Of a stretch of DNA of 64,000 nucleotides, positions 29,854 to 38,582 are shown one piece after another. Numbering within the stretch: the first letter of the stretch is position 1; each line of letters opens with the position of its first letter. The DNA comes from Parablautia intestinalis (GTDB taxonomy: Bacteria; Bacillota; Clostridia; Lachnospirales; Lachnospiraceae). A program made the position numbers and the translations under genes. The stretch is from NCBI GenBank assembly GCA_003612395.1, contig RAYQ01000001.1, positions 310,001-374,000 of the forward strand. The letters are read 5' to 3'. The notes beneath the pieces are model-generated. The model was not told where the DNA came from, did no database searches, and saw nothing but the letters and a program-made list of their open reading frames with translations.

Positions 29854-31017
29854 TTAAACGAAGACCAATACGCCACCTACAGTAACACCAGCCGGAATAT
29901 TTGTAGCAGTGTTTACAATATTTTTGTTAACGGATATTTGTACTGTTTGACCATTGTTTACGGGAATCAGTGCATTTGAAAAGGTCTTAGCATTAGCGGG
30001 CAATACAAATAGTGATTCTTGACCAATAGCACTATTTGTCGTAAAAAGAATTGATAATATCTTTATCTGTCCAATTTGATAAAGGTGCGAATAATTAGTC
30101 ATTTTACTATTTGCCGTAAGTGATAAAGTTTTAACCTGATTTAATTCCGCAAACTTGCCATTTAGCTTAGTAATTTCCTCCGCGTTTGCATCATGCAGAT
30201 CCTTTAATTCCTTCCCTATCACAGCGTCAAGAGGGTTCCCTTCCTCTGTCGCGAGCATGTTCGCTATCGGGATCGGAATACTTGTTTTTACCTCATTTAT
30301 CGCGGCTACAAGATTATCCTTATTTTCTGTTGTCAGCTCTGCAATCTTTCCTATTTGTTCCTGCAAATTAATTGCCGGATCTTCTGTCAGTTGTTCCCGC
30401 AAATTGTCAAACCAAGTTTTGATCTCTTCCTCTTTTTCAGTTTGAAATTGGTCTATCCATTTGCGGATCTCATCCACTTTGTTTTGCTGATACGTCTGAA
30501 ACTGTGCATAAATCTGTTCAAAATCTATCTGTTCTACAGCTCCACATACCCATCCGCACAATTCTTTGTCCATACGGGTATCTTCTATCATGTCCTGTGT
30601 AATTTCTGTTGTTCCTGCCGTAACATAAATTCTCGCCAAAACAATCTCATGTATTGTCCTTGATATTTCCGGTGCTGGCGGCGTTGGATTGCCGGAATGG
30701 TAATTTCCTGTTTTACAGAATCCTTTAATCCAGCGGTTTGTTAAATCAAGCCGTATAACAATGCTGTCTGAACGATTCATGTTTCCGCTTGCGGTTTCCA
30801 AGTCCAGGATAAGCCCGTCCGTCAAATGATATCCGTAGCCGTCAATCCATGCATAACCTGCATTTATTTTTACAGACATTCCCCCATTTGCAACGACCTG
30901 CAGATCGCCGTTAAATACCCCAGATTTAAAAAGCGGGAAAAAATAGTCCGCCCAATGCCGCGCATTATATTTTCTGTCTTTGTCCTTTGAGTTAAAAAAG
31001 CCGTAATTCTCTGCCGT
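29854..31017 (-). CDS. tail fibre with exchangeable C-terminal tip
   Basis: 387 residues if counted from an ACG codon at 31017, which stands 6 nt after AAGGAG where ATG is expected. No ATG, GTG or TTG occurs in frame until 30879, yet the 46 residues between (AENYGFFNSKDKDRKYNARH, then DLQVVANGG) match the conserved N-terminus of siphovirus fibre/baseplate proteins. A shaft domain and coiled coil follow (about 50-285). At about 285 the frame enters site B (KLNGK), after which about 100 residues form the present tip. It would bind the host receptor. The upstream tail gene ends in the same frame with TAA 15 nt earlier. Confidence 0.85.
   Translation of the reverse strand, partial: TAENYGFFNSKDKDRKYNARHWADYFFPLFKSGVFNGDLQVVANGGMSVKINAGYAWIDGYGYHLTDGLILDLETASGNMNRSDSIVIRLDLTNRWIKGFCKTGNYHSGNPTPPAPEISRTIHEIVLARIYVTAGTTEITQDMIEDTRMDKELCGWVCGAVEQIDFEQIYAQFQTYQQNKVDEIRKWIDQFQTEKEEEIKTWFDNLREQLTEDPAINLQEQIGKIAELTTENKDNLVAAINEVKTSIPIPIANMLATEEGNPLDAVIGKELKDLHDANAEEITKLNGKFAELNQVKTLSLTANSKMTNYSHLYQIGQIKILSILFTTNSAIGQESLFVLPANAKTFSNALIPVNNGQTVQISVNKNIVNTATNIPAGVTVGGVLVFV
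30151..30166 (-). repeat. tail-tip recombination site B, inside the fibre gene
   Basis: GCTAAATGGCAAGTTT on the minus strand, translated K-LNGK-F in the fibre frame. It is inverted to site A at 29481; the pair bounds a 686-base invertible unit. Confidence 0.8.
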
Positions 31018-31032
31018 GTTCTTCTCCTTCCC

Positions 31033-32139
31033 TTAATTATTCGATAAATCAACAATATCTGGCAGTGGATCCCCAAATGTCGGCACAACAGAAAGGCCTC
31101 CATTTTCATATATTTCCTGTACTTCTGTAATTCGTTTATCCATTTTTATGCCCCATGCTTTTTTATTAACCGTTACAATGTCGCCTAAATCATAGTCTGT
31201 CTTATATGTAAAATTAACATTTGGCAGTGTGACCGCTTCCAGGCATTCCACGATCCCATATTCTGCCAATTTCTCATTTCCGCGCTGTATGAGCGCGGAT
31301 TGATATTGCGCAGTTGTTAGGTTGTCCCTCTGGATGTCCCTTGCGTCTACCATCAGTTCCCGCCGCTCCCATCCTGTCGCTGTGCTGTCAATTGTAGCTT
31401 CCATGACCGTTCGCACCGCGCCTTCGCCATCACCAAATACAATTGCATGTGTTTTATAATTTTGGCTGTTTGATGTATAAGTAGCTTTATTTATGTTCCG
31501 ATATACTTCGGAAAAAATAACTCGTTTATTTCCAGTTTGGTTTACGCTGTGATCCTTTCCCTCGTATACTTCAAAATAAAATTGCTTTGTCTTATAATCA
31601 CCTCGTATGAGAAACCCTAAATTGCTGCACGCTGACAGCTTCATGAGATATGTATATAAATCTTTATAAGATACCTGCAGTGTTACCTTTTCTCCAATCC
31701 CTTTTCTTTCGCCCAGCGCAAGACGGGGAAGGGGCTTTTGGCTATTAATTGCAGAAACATCCACTAATTTCCGCATAACATCTTCAAACGTTTCATTCGA
31801 AACATTTACAATGGTTTTTATTCCCCTCCTGGATAAACCCGAAGATAGCATATGCCCCGTTGCTGTAATCTCGTTTGAATAATCATCTGCTGCTATCCCT
31901 TCAATAATTGCGCTTTCTACCGACCCGGTCATTGTCACAATATGCCCTTCCTGCAACAAGGCTAAATTCCGGCTGTTTAATGCCGCATGAAGCTCTACAG
32001 TCCCGGCTTCTTTGTATTTCCGCGTCCATATAAGCGATCTGTAAACATCAATCACACCCTGACGCATAAGGTCTATATCATATACTTTTACTATATTTTG
32101 CTGGCGAATTAATGGAGCTGATTGTACCTGCTGTGTCAT
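31033..32139 (-). CDS. siphovirus ReqiPepy6 Gp37-like tail protein
   Basis: 368 residues from MTQQVQSAPL, with AGAGAGAAG upstream; a longer frame overlaps the previous gene without a ribosome site. Features such as VYRSLIWTRKYKEAGTVELHA and the domain ending VNKKAWGIKMDKRITEVQE are typical of the Gp37-like tail/baseplate family, the hub component that follows the distal tail protein. It ends DIVDLSNN then TAA, in frame with the fibre reading. Confidence 0.88.
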   Translation of the reverse strand: MTQQVQSAPLIRQQNIVKVYDIDLMRQGVIDVYRSLIWTRKYKEAGTVELHAALNSRNLALLQEGHIVTMTGSVESAIIEGIAADDYSNEITATGHMLSSGLSRRGIKTIVNVSNETFEDVMRKLVDVSAINSQKPLPRLALGERKGIGEKVTLQVSYKDLYTYLMKLSACSNLGFLIRGDYKTKQFYFEVYEGKDHSVNQTGNKRVIFSEVYRNINKATYTSNSQNYKTHAIVFGDGEGAVRTVMEATIDSTATGWERRELMVDARDIQRDNLTTAQYQSALIQRGNEKLAEYGIVECLEAVTLPNVNFTYKTDYDLGDIVTVNKKAWGIKMDKRITEVQEIYENGGLSVVPTFGDPLPDIVDLSNN

Positions 32140-32153
32140 ATCTTCTCTCTTTC

Positions 32154-33014
32154 TTATGGCATTACATAACAATTTTCAAAATCAAAATTAACGTTCATAT
32201 AGTCCCCGCCTTCATCTGCTGTATAACTTATATAATTCCTCCCATCTTCCAGCTGTATATATCCTTCGTTATCTTCGTCTACAGTATAGTTGTAGTCTAT
32301 CCTTTCCCCGCCTCTGCAAAGGACAACATCAATATTACCCTGCTCTGTGGTTATAATAATCTGATCGTCCGGTTCCATTGTACAAAGCAGTTTAAGCGTT
32401 TCACCTGTTGTAACATTCATAATTAACGGATTTATAACAATATCCTCTGCGATAATTGTCATTCGGATTCCGATCGAAGTCGTGCTGTTATTATCCACAA
32501 CCTTGATAGTCTCTTTTGACCGTATACCAAATTCCATGCCTTCTTCCGGTATCTCGCAGGGGAATTCAAATCCGCTTTCCCAGCTTGCCATCTCAATATG
32601 AGTCGCTTCGTTATCCGTAAAGTATGGATTTGTGCATTTCAGTTCTATAACAGCAGGGCGTAAAATGCCCTTTTCATCCACATTTATATGCAGTACGCGG
32701 TACCTTATTTTTCGTGTCCTTCCATCCTCCGTATGATAAAATGTACCCTCTGTACCTTTCTTAAAAACGCGTGTTAAATAGTCCCTGTTTTCGCTGTAAT
32801 TTCTTCGGATGTTTGCCGTAATAACAATGTGCCTTTCTTCCAGCTTTTCACCGCTGTAGCTGCTGCCATCCGTTGTAGCATTGTCTGACGTATGTACCAC
32901 ATTTTTCATTTCATATACGCCTTCAAGATCCACAAGAAAAAACTCTGTTGCATCATGATCGTATGTAAATATAGCAGCAAGTCCTTTGTCGTTCTCGCAT
33001 CTTATAGTTTTCAT
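32154..33014 (-). CDS. distal tail protein (phage tail family)
   Basis: 286 residues. N-terminal Dit-like beta domain with EKLEERHIVITANIRRNYSE and YLTRVFKKGTEGTFYH, C-terminal beta domain (GDYMNVNFDFENCYV). Located between the tape measure and Gp37-like genes, the usual place of Dit, which joins the tail tube to the tip. Confidence 0.88.
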   Translation of the reverse strand: MKTIRCENDKGLAAIFTYDHDATEFFLVDLEGVYEMKNVVHTSDNATTDGSSYSGEKLEERHIVITANIRRNYSENRDYLTRVFKKGTEGTFYHTEDGRTRKIRYRVLHINVDEKGILRPAVIELKCTNPYFTDNEATHIEMASWESGFEFPCEIPEEGMEFGIRSKETIKVVDNNSTTSIGIRMTIIAEDIVINPLIMNVTTGETLKLLCTMEPDDQIIITTEQGNIDVVLCRGGERIDYNYTVDEDNEGYIQLEDGRNYISYTADEGGDYMNVNFDFENCYVMP

Positions 33015-33023
33015 GCTATCTCC

Positions 33024-36000
33024 TTATGTTATCCTTAGCCTTAACATGGTTTGACGCATCACATTTCTGTTTAATCTTGCCGTCTCCGAAGGTGTCAGCT
33101 CTCGTGGACTATTAATTGTCAAATTCTGTACAAAATTTCCTGTTTCCACTGTGCCAGCATTTTCATTCCCATGGCTGTTGCTGCTGGATTTTATATAGCT
33201 GTCTATTGTCGTGGGAACACCGCGTGCCATTGCCGCCCTGATCCTTTCTCCCGCTGCTGGCATTGCTTCTTCCACTCCTTCGGCCATGCCGGGAGGAATC
33301 ATTTTTCCAACCTCATCCCGCATACGTCCGGACGGGCTGTTTATATCAAAAAAGTCTTTTACCGTGTCAAGCGCCTGCTTTGCCATATCTTTAAATACAT
33401 TTATCAGGTTCCCTGCTGCATTCTTCACACCCTGTATCACGCCGTCTATGATGTTTTTTCCTAAGTCGGCCCAGTTAATTCCCCTGAAGGCATTTATGAT
33501 CGCTGCAAATACCTGTGGCAAAGCTGCTACTAATGACGGAATCGCCTGGATTATCCCGGCTATAATCGCGCCTATTAACTCAATACCTGTCTGGATAATT
33601 TTAGGCAGGTTTGCAATAATTGTGTTGACTGTTGATGTGATAACCTGCGGTAATGCCGCTATTAATTGTGGTATTGCCTGTATGATGCCGGAAACAAGCG
33701 AATTTAAAAGCTGTATTCCAATCTCAATAATCTTTGGCAGTAGGGTAACAATTGTCGAAACAATATTGTCTATGATAAGCGGCAGCATTGATATCAGTTG
33801 GGGAACCGCCTGCGCTATTCCGGAAACAAGCGCCAAAAGCAGATTTAATCCTGCATTTACTATAAGTGGTAAGCTCTGCGTAACTGCCTGCACTATAACC
33901 GGTATTAATTCTACAATTGTATTAATAAGTTGGGGTATCGTCTGTGAAATGCCGTCTATAAAATTGACAAGGATTAATGTCCCCATCATTATTAGCTGCG
34001 GCAAGCTGTCTATGAGTGTTTGAGAAAGTGTCTGAATAATTGTAGGCAGTATGGCCACTATTTGGGGAATTGTCTCATTCAGGCCCTGTAACAGACCGCC
34101 AAATAGTGTAACCGCTGCGCTTAGTATCTGTGGTAGTAATGTGGGAAATGTTGCAGTTACTGCTTTTATCAGCCCGATAAACCCGTTTATCAATGGCGGC
34201 AGTAGTGTTTGTAACAGTTGTGGTAAACTTGTAGCCACAGAAGTTACCAACCCTGCAATGAGCGGTATAATCGTATTTATTACTTGCTGGATCACACTAT
34301 CCAACTCGCCAACCAGCACATTTGTGGCATTTTCTACCGCTTCCCCCATTTTCTGCATATCGTCTCCAGCCTGCGCGGCCCCTCTGGACAGTTCATTGGC
34401 AAAATCCGTAAACGCAGGAAGCGCTGCTTCTCCTATTGGCATAATAAAGCTGGTCTGTAAAATTCTCCCCACGCCCTTCATTGCTTCACCGAAGGTGTTA
34501 TATTTAATGCCGTTAATCTGCTGCATGGCTTCGTAGGTTTTATCAAACTCACCTGCTATGTCTGTTATCGCCTGTATACCTTCTGCGCCCAGATCCTCCC
34601 ACATTGTTCCAAACATCTGAACGCCCAGTACGTTTTGCTCTACTGGATTCTGCATGGCAAAAAGCGCGTCTGCAACTTCCTGCATTGCTTTTTTGGCGCT
34701 TTCTCCCCCATCATTGAAGGCCCTTTTTGTTTCGTCTACACTTAGGCCTAATTCCTTAAAGGCATCATCTGCCGTCCCGTCTTTAACCCGTATTCCAAAC
34801 TCTTTTATTGCATCTCCGCACTTGTCCACGGAGAATGCGCCCGAATATGCTCCGTTTGCAAGCGAATTGAACATACTTTCTGCATCAAGCCCAAGTTGCT
34901 TGAAATGTACGGAATATTCATTTATGCTGTCCAGCATGTCGCCGTTCTTATCCAACCACCCGTCCTGTGCCCCCTGTGCGATCAGGTTGAACGCTTCATC
35001 ACTGGTGATCCCAAATTGATCCATCAGCATATTCGCAGCGCGCATTTGCTCCTGTATGTCATATCCGAAAGTATCACGCAAAGCAAGCGCGTATTCTGTT
35101 ACCTTCTTTGTTTCTGCCGGATCAATCATCCGTGAATTTTTCTGTACAAGTGCCATGCTTTCAGCGACATCCTGCATGTTTTCCCCGAAATTGTCGGCGT
35201 ATATCTCCTTCATCACGCCTCCAAATTCTTTCAGGTTATCACCTGTTATCCCTGTAGAAGCTGAAAAATCATTTAATGCACCTTTTGCTTCGTCTGCAAG
35301 CTTAATTGTTAATCCAATTCCTGCTGCCAGTGCACCCGCTGCTGCTGCCCCTACTTTTAAAATTCCTGTCGCTGCTGCTCCTGCCGTCTTTCCCGTTGCC
35401 TTTAATGCTTCTGAAACACCTGGTAAATGTTTTGCCAGTTCCCCCGCTTTTTCCTTTGCACTGTGAAAGGCATCAGCAACTTTTTTTACTGCCGGATGTG
35501 CTTCTTTAAAGGCTTCGACTTTTTTCTTTGCCCCTTCGACCGCTACTCCGATTTTCTTTACGGCTTCGCTTTCTTTCACGGTTTCTGTAATTTTCTGCTT
35601 TGCTTTTACGAAACCTTCCGCAAGCTTATTCACTACAGGAATATGGCTTGCCATCTTATATATTTTTTGTCCCAGCGTTTCTGCTTCTTTTGCTGCCTGC
35701 TTTTGCTGTATTTCCGTATTCTTAAGTTGCGTATTATATCCCGCAAGCTTATTCTGTGTCGCCACAATCTCACGCTGTAAATCACGGTATTCGGCACTAT
35801 TATCTGAATTTTTTCCCTCTGCTGCCATCTGCTGTTGGGCCAGCATCAGGGTTTTTAGTTTATCCTCCGTCTGCTTAATCGCCTGCCTTAAAACTGTTTG
35901 CTTTTGCGCAAGAAGTTCCGTATTTTTCGGATCAAATTTTAAAAGTGTATTTATGCCTTTTAATTCGTTAGTTAAGCTTTTTGATTCAGCATTCGTTTTT

Positions 36001-36071
36001 TCTAATGCTTTATTCAGAGGTTTTGTATCACCGTCAATCTTTACGGTTATCCCTTTTAATCCCTTTGACAT
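33024..36071 (-). CDS. tail tape measure protein
   Basis: 1015 residues. N-terminal coiled coil at about 15-140 (LNKALEKTNAESKSLTNELK), a TMP core with LKEFGGVMKEIYADNFGENM at about 280, and a long hydrophobic section at about 600-880 built of IPQLI/LPxII repeats. It sets tail length; at roughly 0.15 nm per residue the tail would be near 150 nm. The start overlaps the end of the second chaperone gene by 16 nt. Confidence 0.95.
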   Translation of the reverse strand: MSKGLKGITVKIDGDTKPLNKALEKTNAESKSLTNELKGINTLLKFDPKNTELLAQKQTVLRQAIKQTEDKLKTLMLAQQQMAAEGKNSDNSAEYRDLQREIVATQNKLAGYNTQLKNTEIQQKQAAKEAETLGQKIYKMASHIPVVNKLAEGFVKAKQKITETVKESEAVKKIGVAVEGAKKKVEAFKEAHPAVKKVADAFHSAKEKAGELAKHLPGVSEALKATGKTAGAAATGILKVGAAAAGALAAGIGLTIKLADEAKGALNDFSASTGITGDNLKEFGGVMKEIYADNFGENMQDVAESMALVQKNSRMIDPAETKKVTEYALALRDTFGYDIQEQMRAANMLMDQFGITSDEAFNLIAQGAQDGWLDKNGDMLDSINEYSVHFKQLGLDAESMFNSLANGAYSGAFSVDKCGDAIKEFGIRVKDGTADDAFKELGLSVDETKRAFNDGGESAKKAMQEVADALFAMQNPVEQNVLGVQMFGTMWEDLGAEGIQAITDIAGEFDKTYEAMQQINGIKYNTFGEAMKGVGRILQTSFIMPIGEAALPAFTDFANELSRGAAQAGDDMQKMGEAVENATNVLVGELDSVIQQVINTIIPLIAGLVTSVATSLPQLLQTLLPPLINGFIGLIKAVTATFPTLLPQILSAAVTLFGGLLQGLNETIPQIVAILPTIIQTLSQTLIDSLPQLIMMGTLILVNFIDGISQTIPQLINTIVELIPVIVQAVTQSLPLIVNAGLNLLLALVSGIAQAVPQLISMLPLIIDNIVSTIVTLLPKIIEIGIQLLNSLVSGIIQAIPQLIAALPQVITSTVNTIIANLPKIIQTGIELIGAIIAGIIQAIPSLVAALPQVFAAIINAFRGINWADLGKNIIDGVIQGVKNAAGNLINVFKDMAKQALDTVKDFFDINSPSGRMRDEVGKMIPPGMAEGVEEAMPAAGERIRAAMARGVPTTIDSYIKSSSNSHGNENAGTVETGNFVQNLTINSPRELTPSETARLNRNVMRQTMLRLRIT
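33480..34250 (-). repeat. degenerate hydrophobic repeats in the tape measure gene
   Basis: About seven copies of a roughly 38-residue unit with Q-(A/T)-(I/V)-PQLI and LP-x-II (for example QTIPQLINTIVELIPVIVQ, QAVPQLISMLPLIIDNIV, QAIPQLIAALPQVITSTV). The DNA is diverged but recognisable. Such repeats let tail length change by unequal exchange. Confidence 0.7.
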
Positions 36072-36340
36072 TGCCGCCTTTCCCTGCCTCCTGAAATTCT
36101 CCGCAATCCTTCCCTGTCTGGCTCTGTCTGTGTCAGCATCAGCGCATTTTCCAAATATTCCCGCCCTTCTTCTGTTTTGTTCATCTCATGAATAAATGCA
36201 TCCCGCCTATACTGCAGATAATCTATATATTCCAGTTCTTCTATTTCATTTACATTTAGCCCTGTATATTCATGCACTAAATGTTCCCAGTATGTCGGCA
36301 TGTCATAAAATCCCGTTTCCTCCGTTGGATAGAAGGGCAT
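36056..36340 (-). CDS. tail assembly chaperone, downstream (T) part
   Basis: 94 residues from MPFYPTEETGFYD, helical, located between the gpG-like gene and the tape measure. It is probably made mainly as the C-terminal extension of the upstream protein by -1 frameshifting: the -1 frame reads without a stop from the slippery heptamer through this ATG (KPKLDMPFY). Its own start has no good ribosome site. Confidence 0.8.
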   Translation of the reverse strand: MPFYPTEETGFYDMPTYWEHLVHEYTGLNVNEIEELEYIDYLQYRRDAFIHEMNKTEEGREYLENALMLTQTEPDREGLRRISGGRERRQCQRD

Positions 36341-36342
36341 AT

Positions 36343-36732
36343 CTAGTTTGGGTTTGATGCTTCGCCTTTCGTAAATTTGGCATACTGCGTAAGAAATTCT
36401 TTTATTTCCTCTATCGTAAACTGATCATCCACCCAATCCACTGTTATTTTCTCACCTTTCAGATTGTTGGACAGAATTTGCGCTGTCAGTTCGTACAATT
36501 CATCTATTGTTTCCCTGTCTGCTTCGTTTTTCTCCCTTTCCGATTCTGCTTCGTTCCGTTTGTTTACAACCTCCTGTATATCCATTAAAGCTGTAAAAAT
36601 ACGCTTTTTAGGCATACCCACGTATATTTTTCTTTCGTATTCTTCGATTTTTCCGTCCTTTTCGCGTTCATCATCAAAGGTTAAAACCATATAATTTCTT
36701 TTGGCTTTCTGAAAATTAATCTTAAAATTCAT
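36343..36732 (-). CDS. tail assembly chaperone (gpG-like)
   Basis: 129 residues, acidic and helical, with RKIYVGMPKKRIFTALMDIQ in the N-terminal half and DDQFTIEEIKEFLTQYAKF near the end. Its position after the major tail protein and before the tape measure identifies it. It coats the tape measure during tail assembly. It ends with a slippery heptamer allowing a longer G-T product. Confidence 0.85.
   Translation of the reverse strand: MNFKINFQKAKRNYMVLTFDDEREKDGKIEEYERKIYVGMPKKRIFTALMDIQEVVNKRNEAESEREKNEADRETIDELYELTAQILSNNLKGEKITVDWVDDQFTIEEIKEFLTQYAKFTKGEASNPN
36349..36355 (-). promoter_or_regulatory. -1 ribosomal frameshift heptamer A AAC CCA
   Basis: Minus-strand AAACCCA in the phase X XXY YYZ, two codons before the TAG of the gpG-like gene (AAC CCA AAC TAG). 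Slipping to AAA CCC joins the frame of the 94-aa gene. This is the standard arrangement of siphovirus tail chaperones. Confidence 0.75.
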
Positions 36733-36758
36733 ATTTTAATTTCCCTTTCGTTTTGCTG

Positions 36759-37511
36759 CTATTCTGTGCCGTCCTGGCTGCCTCCATTACCTGCTGCCGT
36801 CTGCGCGTTCATGAAGGAAGCAATCTTTGATGCTTTGTCGGTTCCTGTCAGAGTATAGCCCTTTGCTTTTGCAATTGTTTCAATCTGTGCTACAGTCAGG
36901 GCATTTAGTTCTTCTTCTGTATATGTCTGTTGATATTCTTCGTCAATTTCTTCCACAAACTCAATTAATGTGCCGCGATCGTCATGAGGCTTGCAGGTAA
37001 ATTCCGCGTCAATAACAGTTGCGGAATCTGCTGCAAACGTGATAGTAAATCCTGCGGAATTCCTTCCAACTACCAGAAGATAACAATTGCCCTCTATCGG
37101 ATCCTCGTGCACAAACAAAATCGCATACTGCTTTCCATCATCATTTGATGCACCCCCTATTTTTAATCTGCGGTATCTCTTGCCGTTTTTTTCTTCTTCT
37201 GTAATTTCCGCTGTTGAAGTCAGCTTTGATAAAGTAATCCCGTTCCATGTAAACAATCCTGATTTAAGTGTTGCTTCTTCTTCTGTTAAAACCTCTTTTA
37301 CAACATGCCCCAAATCGTCCTTTTCTTTGGTCATTGTAGGCTTATACTCAATGCTTGCACCGCCCTTGATCCATCCTGCATGATTTTCCGGCCTCATAAG
37401 TTCCTGTAAAATGTCCGCAAAATCCTTTGCAAAATTTCCTGTAAACTCTGCCATATACAGCATTCCGCTGCCCAGCGTAACTTTTTCCTTTGTTCCCTTT
37501 TTGTTTCCCAT
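36759..37511 (-). CDS. major tail tube protein with C-terminal HeH/SAP-like domain
   Basis: 250 residues. The tube domain at about 1-195 starts KVTLGSGMLYMAEF. The last 45 residues (TEEELNALTVAQIETIAKAK, then KASKIASFMNAQTAAGN) form a helix-extended-helix motif nearly the same as the one ending the major capsid protein. Tail tube identity rests on position and the N-terminal pattern. The appended domain would be displayed on the tube surface. Confidence 0.85.
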   Translation of the reverse strand: MGNKKGTKEKVTLGSGMLYMAEFTGNFAKDFADILQELMRPENHAGWIKGGASIEYKPTMTKEKDDLGHVVKEVLTEEEATLKSGLFTWNGITLSKLTSTAEITEEEKNGKRYRRLKIGGASNDDGKQYAILFVHEDPIEGNCYLLVVGRNSAGFTITFAADSATVIDAEFTCKPHDDRGTLIEFVEEIDEEYQQTYTEEELNALTVAQIETIAKAKGYTLTGTDKASKIASFMNAQTAAGNGGSQDGTE

Positions 37512-37515
37512 GCCT

Positions 37516-37830
37516 TTACCTCTTTTCTATAAAATTTGTTTCATAAATTGTTTCAAACATTCCTTCGCTTTTGATCCATGTCCTAGCCTTTTTTACCTTC
37601 CACTTTTGCTTTTTAAATATATCTTCCAGCTTTTTTTCATTGCGGGGATCAATCCGCTGTGCATAAAATTCTACTGCAAGTTCGTGGGATAACAGCTGCG
37701 CGTGGTAGTCGTCCCCATCTTCGCCCGTATTATCAAGGATAATGACATACGGTAACTTCTGTTCATTCGGGAAGGCTACTTCTGCCGTTGGAAGTCCTGT
37801 CTTTTCCTCTATGTATGCCCGTATATCCAT
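37516..37830 (-). CDS. tail terminator / completion-like protein
   Basis: 104 residues, alpha/beta (PYVIILDNTGEDGDDYHAQ, ELAVEFYAQRIDPRNEKKL). Its place just before the major tail protein and its length fit the tail terminator that caps the tube and meets the neck. Assigned mainly by synteny. Confidence 0.65.
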   Translation of the reverse strand: MDIRAYIEEKTGLPTAEVAFPNEQKLPYVIILDNTGEDGDDYHAQLLSHELAVEFYAQRIDPRNEKKLEDIFKKQKWKVKKARTWIKSEGMFETIYETNFIEKR

Positions 37831-37839
37831 TTAACCACC

Positions 37840-38253
37840 TCATAATCCCTTTAAACGTTCATCAAGCACCTGCTCCGCAATCTTACGCCCATACTTTATG
37901 TGTTTGATTGCCGGGGAATCCGCAACTTTCCTTCCTGTACCATCCCGTATGGCATGTCCGTTTTCAAGCAGATGGGTAAGCCTGTATTCTCCGCCGCTTA
38001 CATGCCATTCCCGGCTATAGTGGTGCCGTCCTTCCCAGCCGCCGCCAACTTCAAAATGATCTCTGTAGTTTCCCGTCCGTAACCCGTGGCCTTTATCTAA
38101 ATGCTGCTTTATTTCTTTGTCGCAGGCCTCTGCCGCTTCATCAATTACTTTTACAAATTCTTTTTCCTGATTGTCCGCCCAGTCGGTCAGTACTTCGGCA
38201 AGCGCAAGCCCTAACTGTTCAGGCGGTATTGCCTTTGATGCATTTACTTTCAT
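37840..38253 (-). CDS. HK97 gp10-like neck/tail protein
   Basis: 137 residues with LLENGHAIRDGTGRKVADSP and HIKYGRKIAEQVLDERL, the typical C-terminal pattern of the HK97 gp10 family (neck to tail completion). Overlaps the upstream gene by 4 nt. Confidence 0.82.
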   Translation of the reverse strand: MKVNASKAIPPEQLGLALAEVLTDWADNQEKEFVKVIDEAAEACDKEIKQHLDKGHGLRTGNYRDHFEVGGGWEGRHHYSREWHVSGGEYRLTHLLENGHAIRDGTGRKVADSPAIKHIKYGRKIAEQVLDERLKGL

Positions 38254-38582
38254 GCAAATTCTCTTTCCCTGTGTTTTTCAAATTTAATCAGCGACAACTT
38301 TGTAACAGGCGGCAAAGTATTTTTTAAATGATCCGTTTTATCAATGTCATACTGTTCACCTGCAATTACTGCAACCTGGTGTGGATAAATATCCTGCTGC
38401 TGTAAAATATGTATAACACGATCTACACGGGTATCTGCCGCCCGCGCCGCATAATGCCTTGTGATCCCAACGTTTTTATTTCCAAACCGCAGGCCTGATT
38501 TCGCTTTTTCAAGCTTATCTTCGTTATTTACATTGTAAACATCCAGAATCCCATCATTAAATTCTTCAAACTTTGCTTTCAT
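38250..38582 (-). CDS. head closure protein-like
   Basis: 110 residues from MKAKFEEFNDGILDVY, chosen because AAGGTGAGG precedes this ATG. Beta-rich with LRFGNKNVGITRHYAARAAD and QVAVIAGEQYDIDKTDHL, like the stopper proteins encoded after the connector in HK97-type phages. Assignment is mostly by position. Confidence 0.65.
   Translation of the reverse strand: MKAKFEEFNDGILDVYNVNNEDKLEKAKSGLRFGNKNVGITRHYAARAADTRVDRVIHILQQQDIYPHQVAVIAGEQYDIDKTDHLKNTLPPVTKLSLIKFEKHREREFA

Noticed and set aside
28929-31017. Diversity-generating retroelement acting on the tail fibre
   Set aside because: No reverse transcriptase, template repeat or adenine-biased variable repeat is visible; variation is by whole-tip cassettes.
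31017-31035. Programmed TAA readthrough joining the Gp37-like protein and the fibre
   Set aside because: Possible because the frames agree, but a ribosome site correctly spaced for ACG makes separate initiation simpler.
33171-35780. Several plus-strand open frames of 80-270 codons opposite the tape measure gene
   Set aside because: Shadows of a long, low-complexity minus-strand gene; no ribosome sites and no recognisable products.
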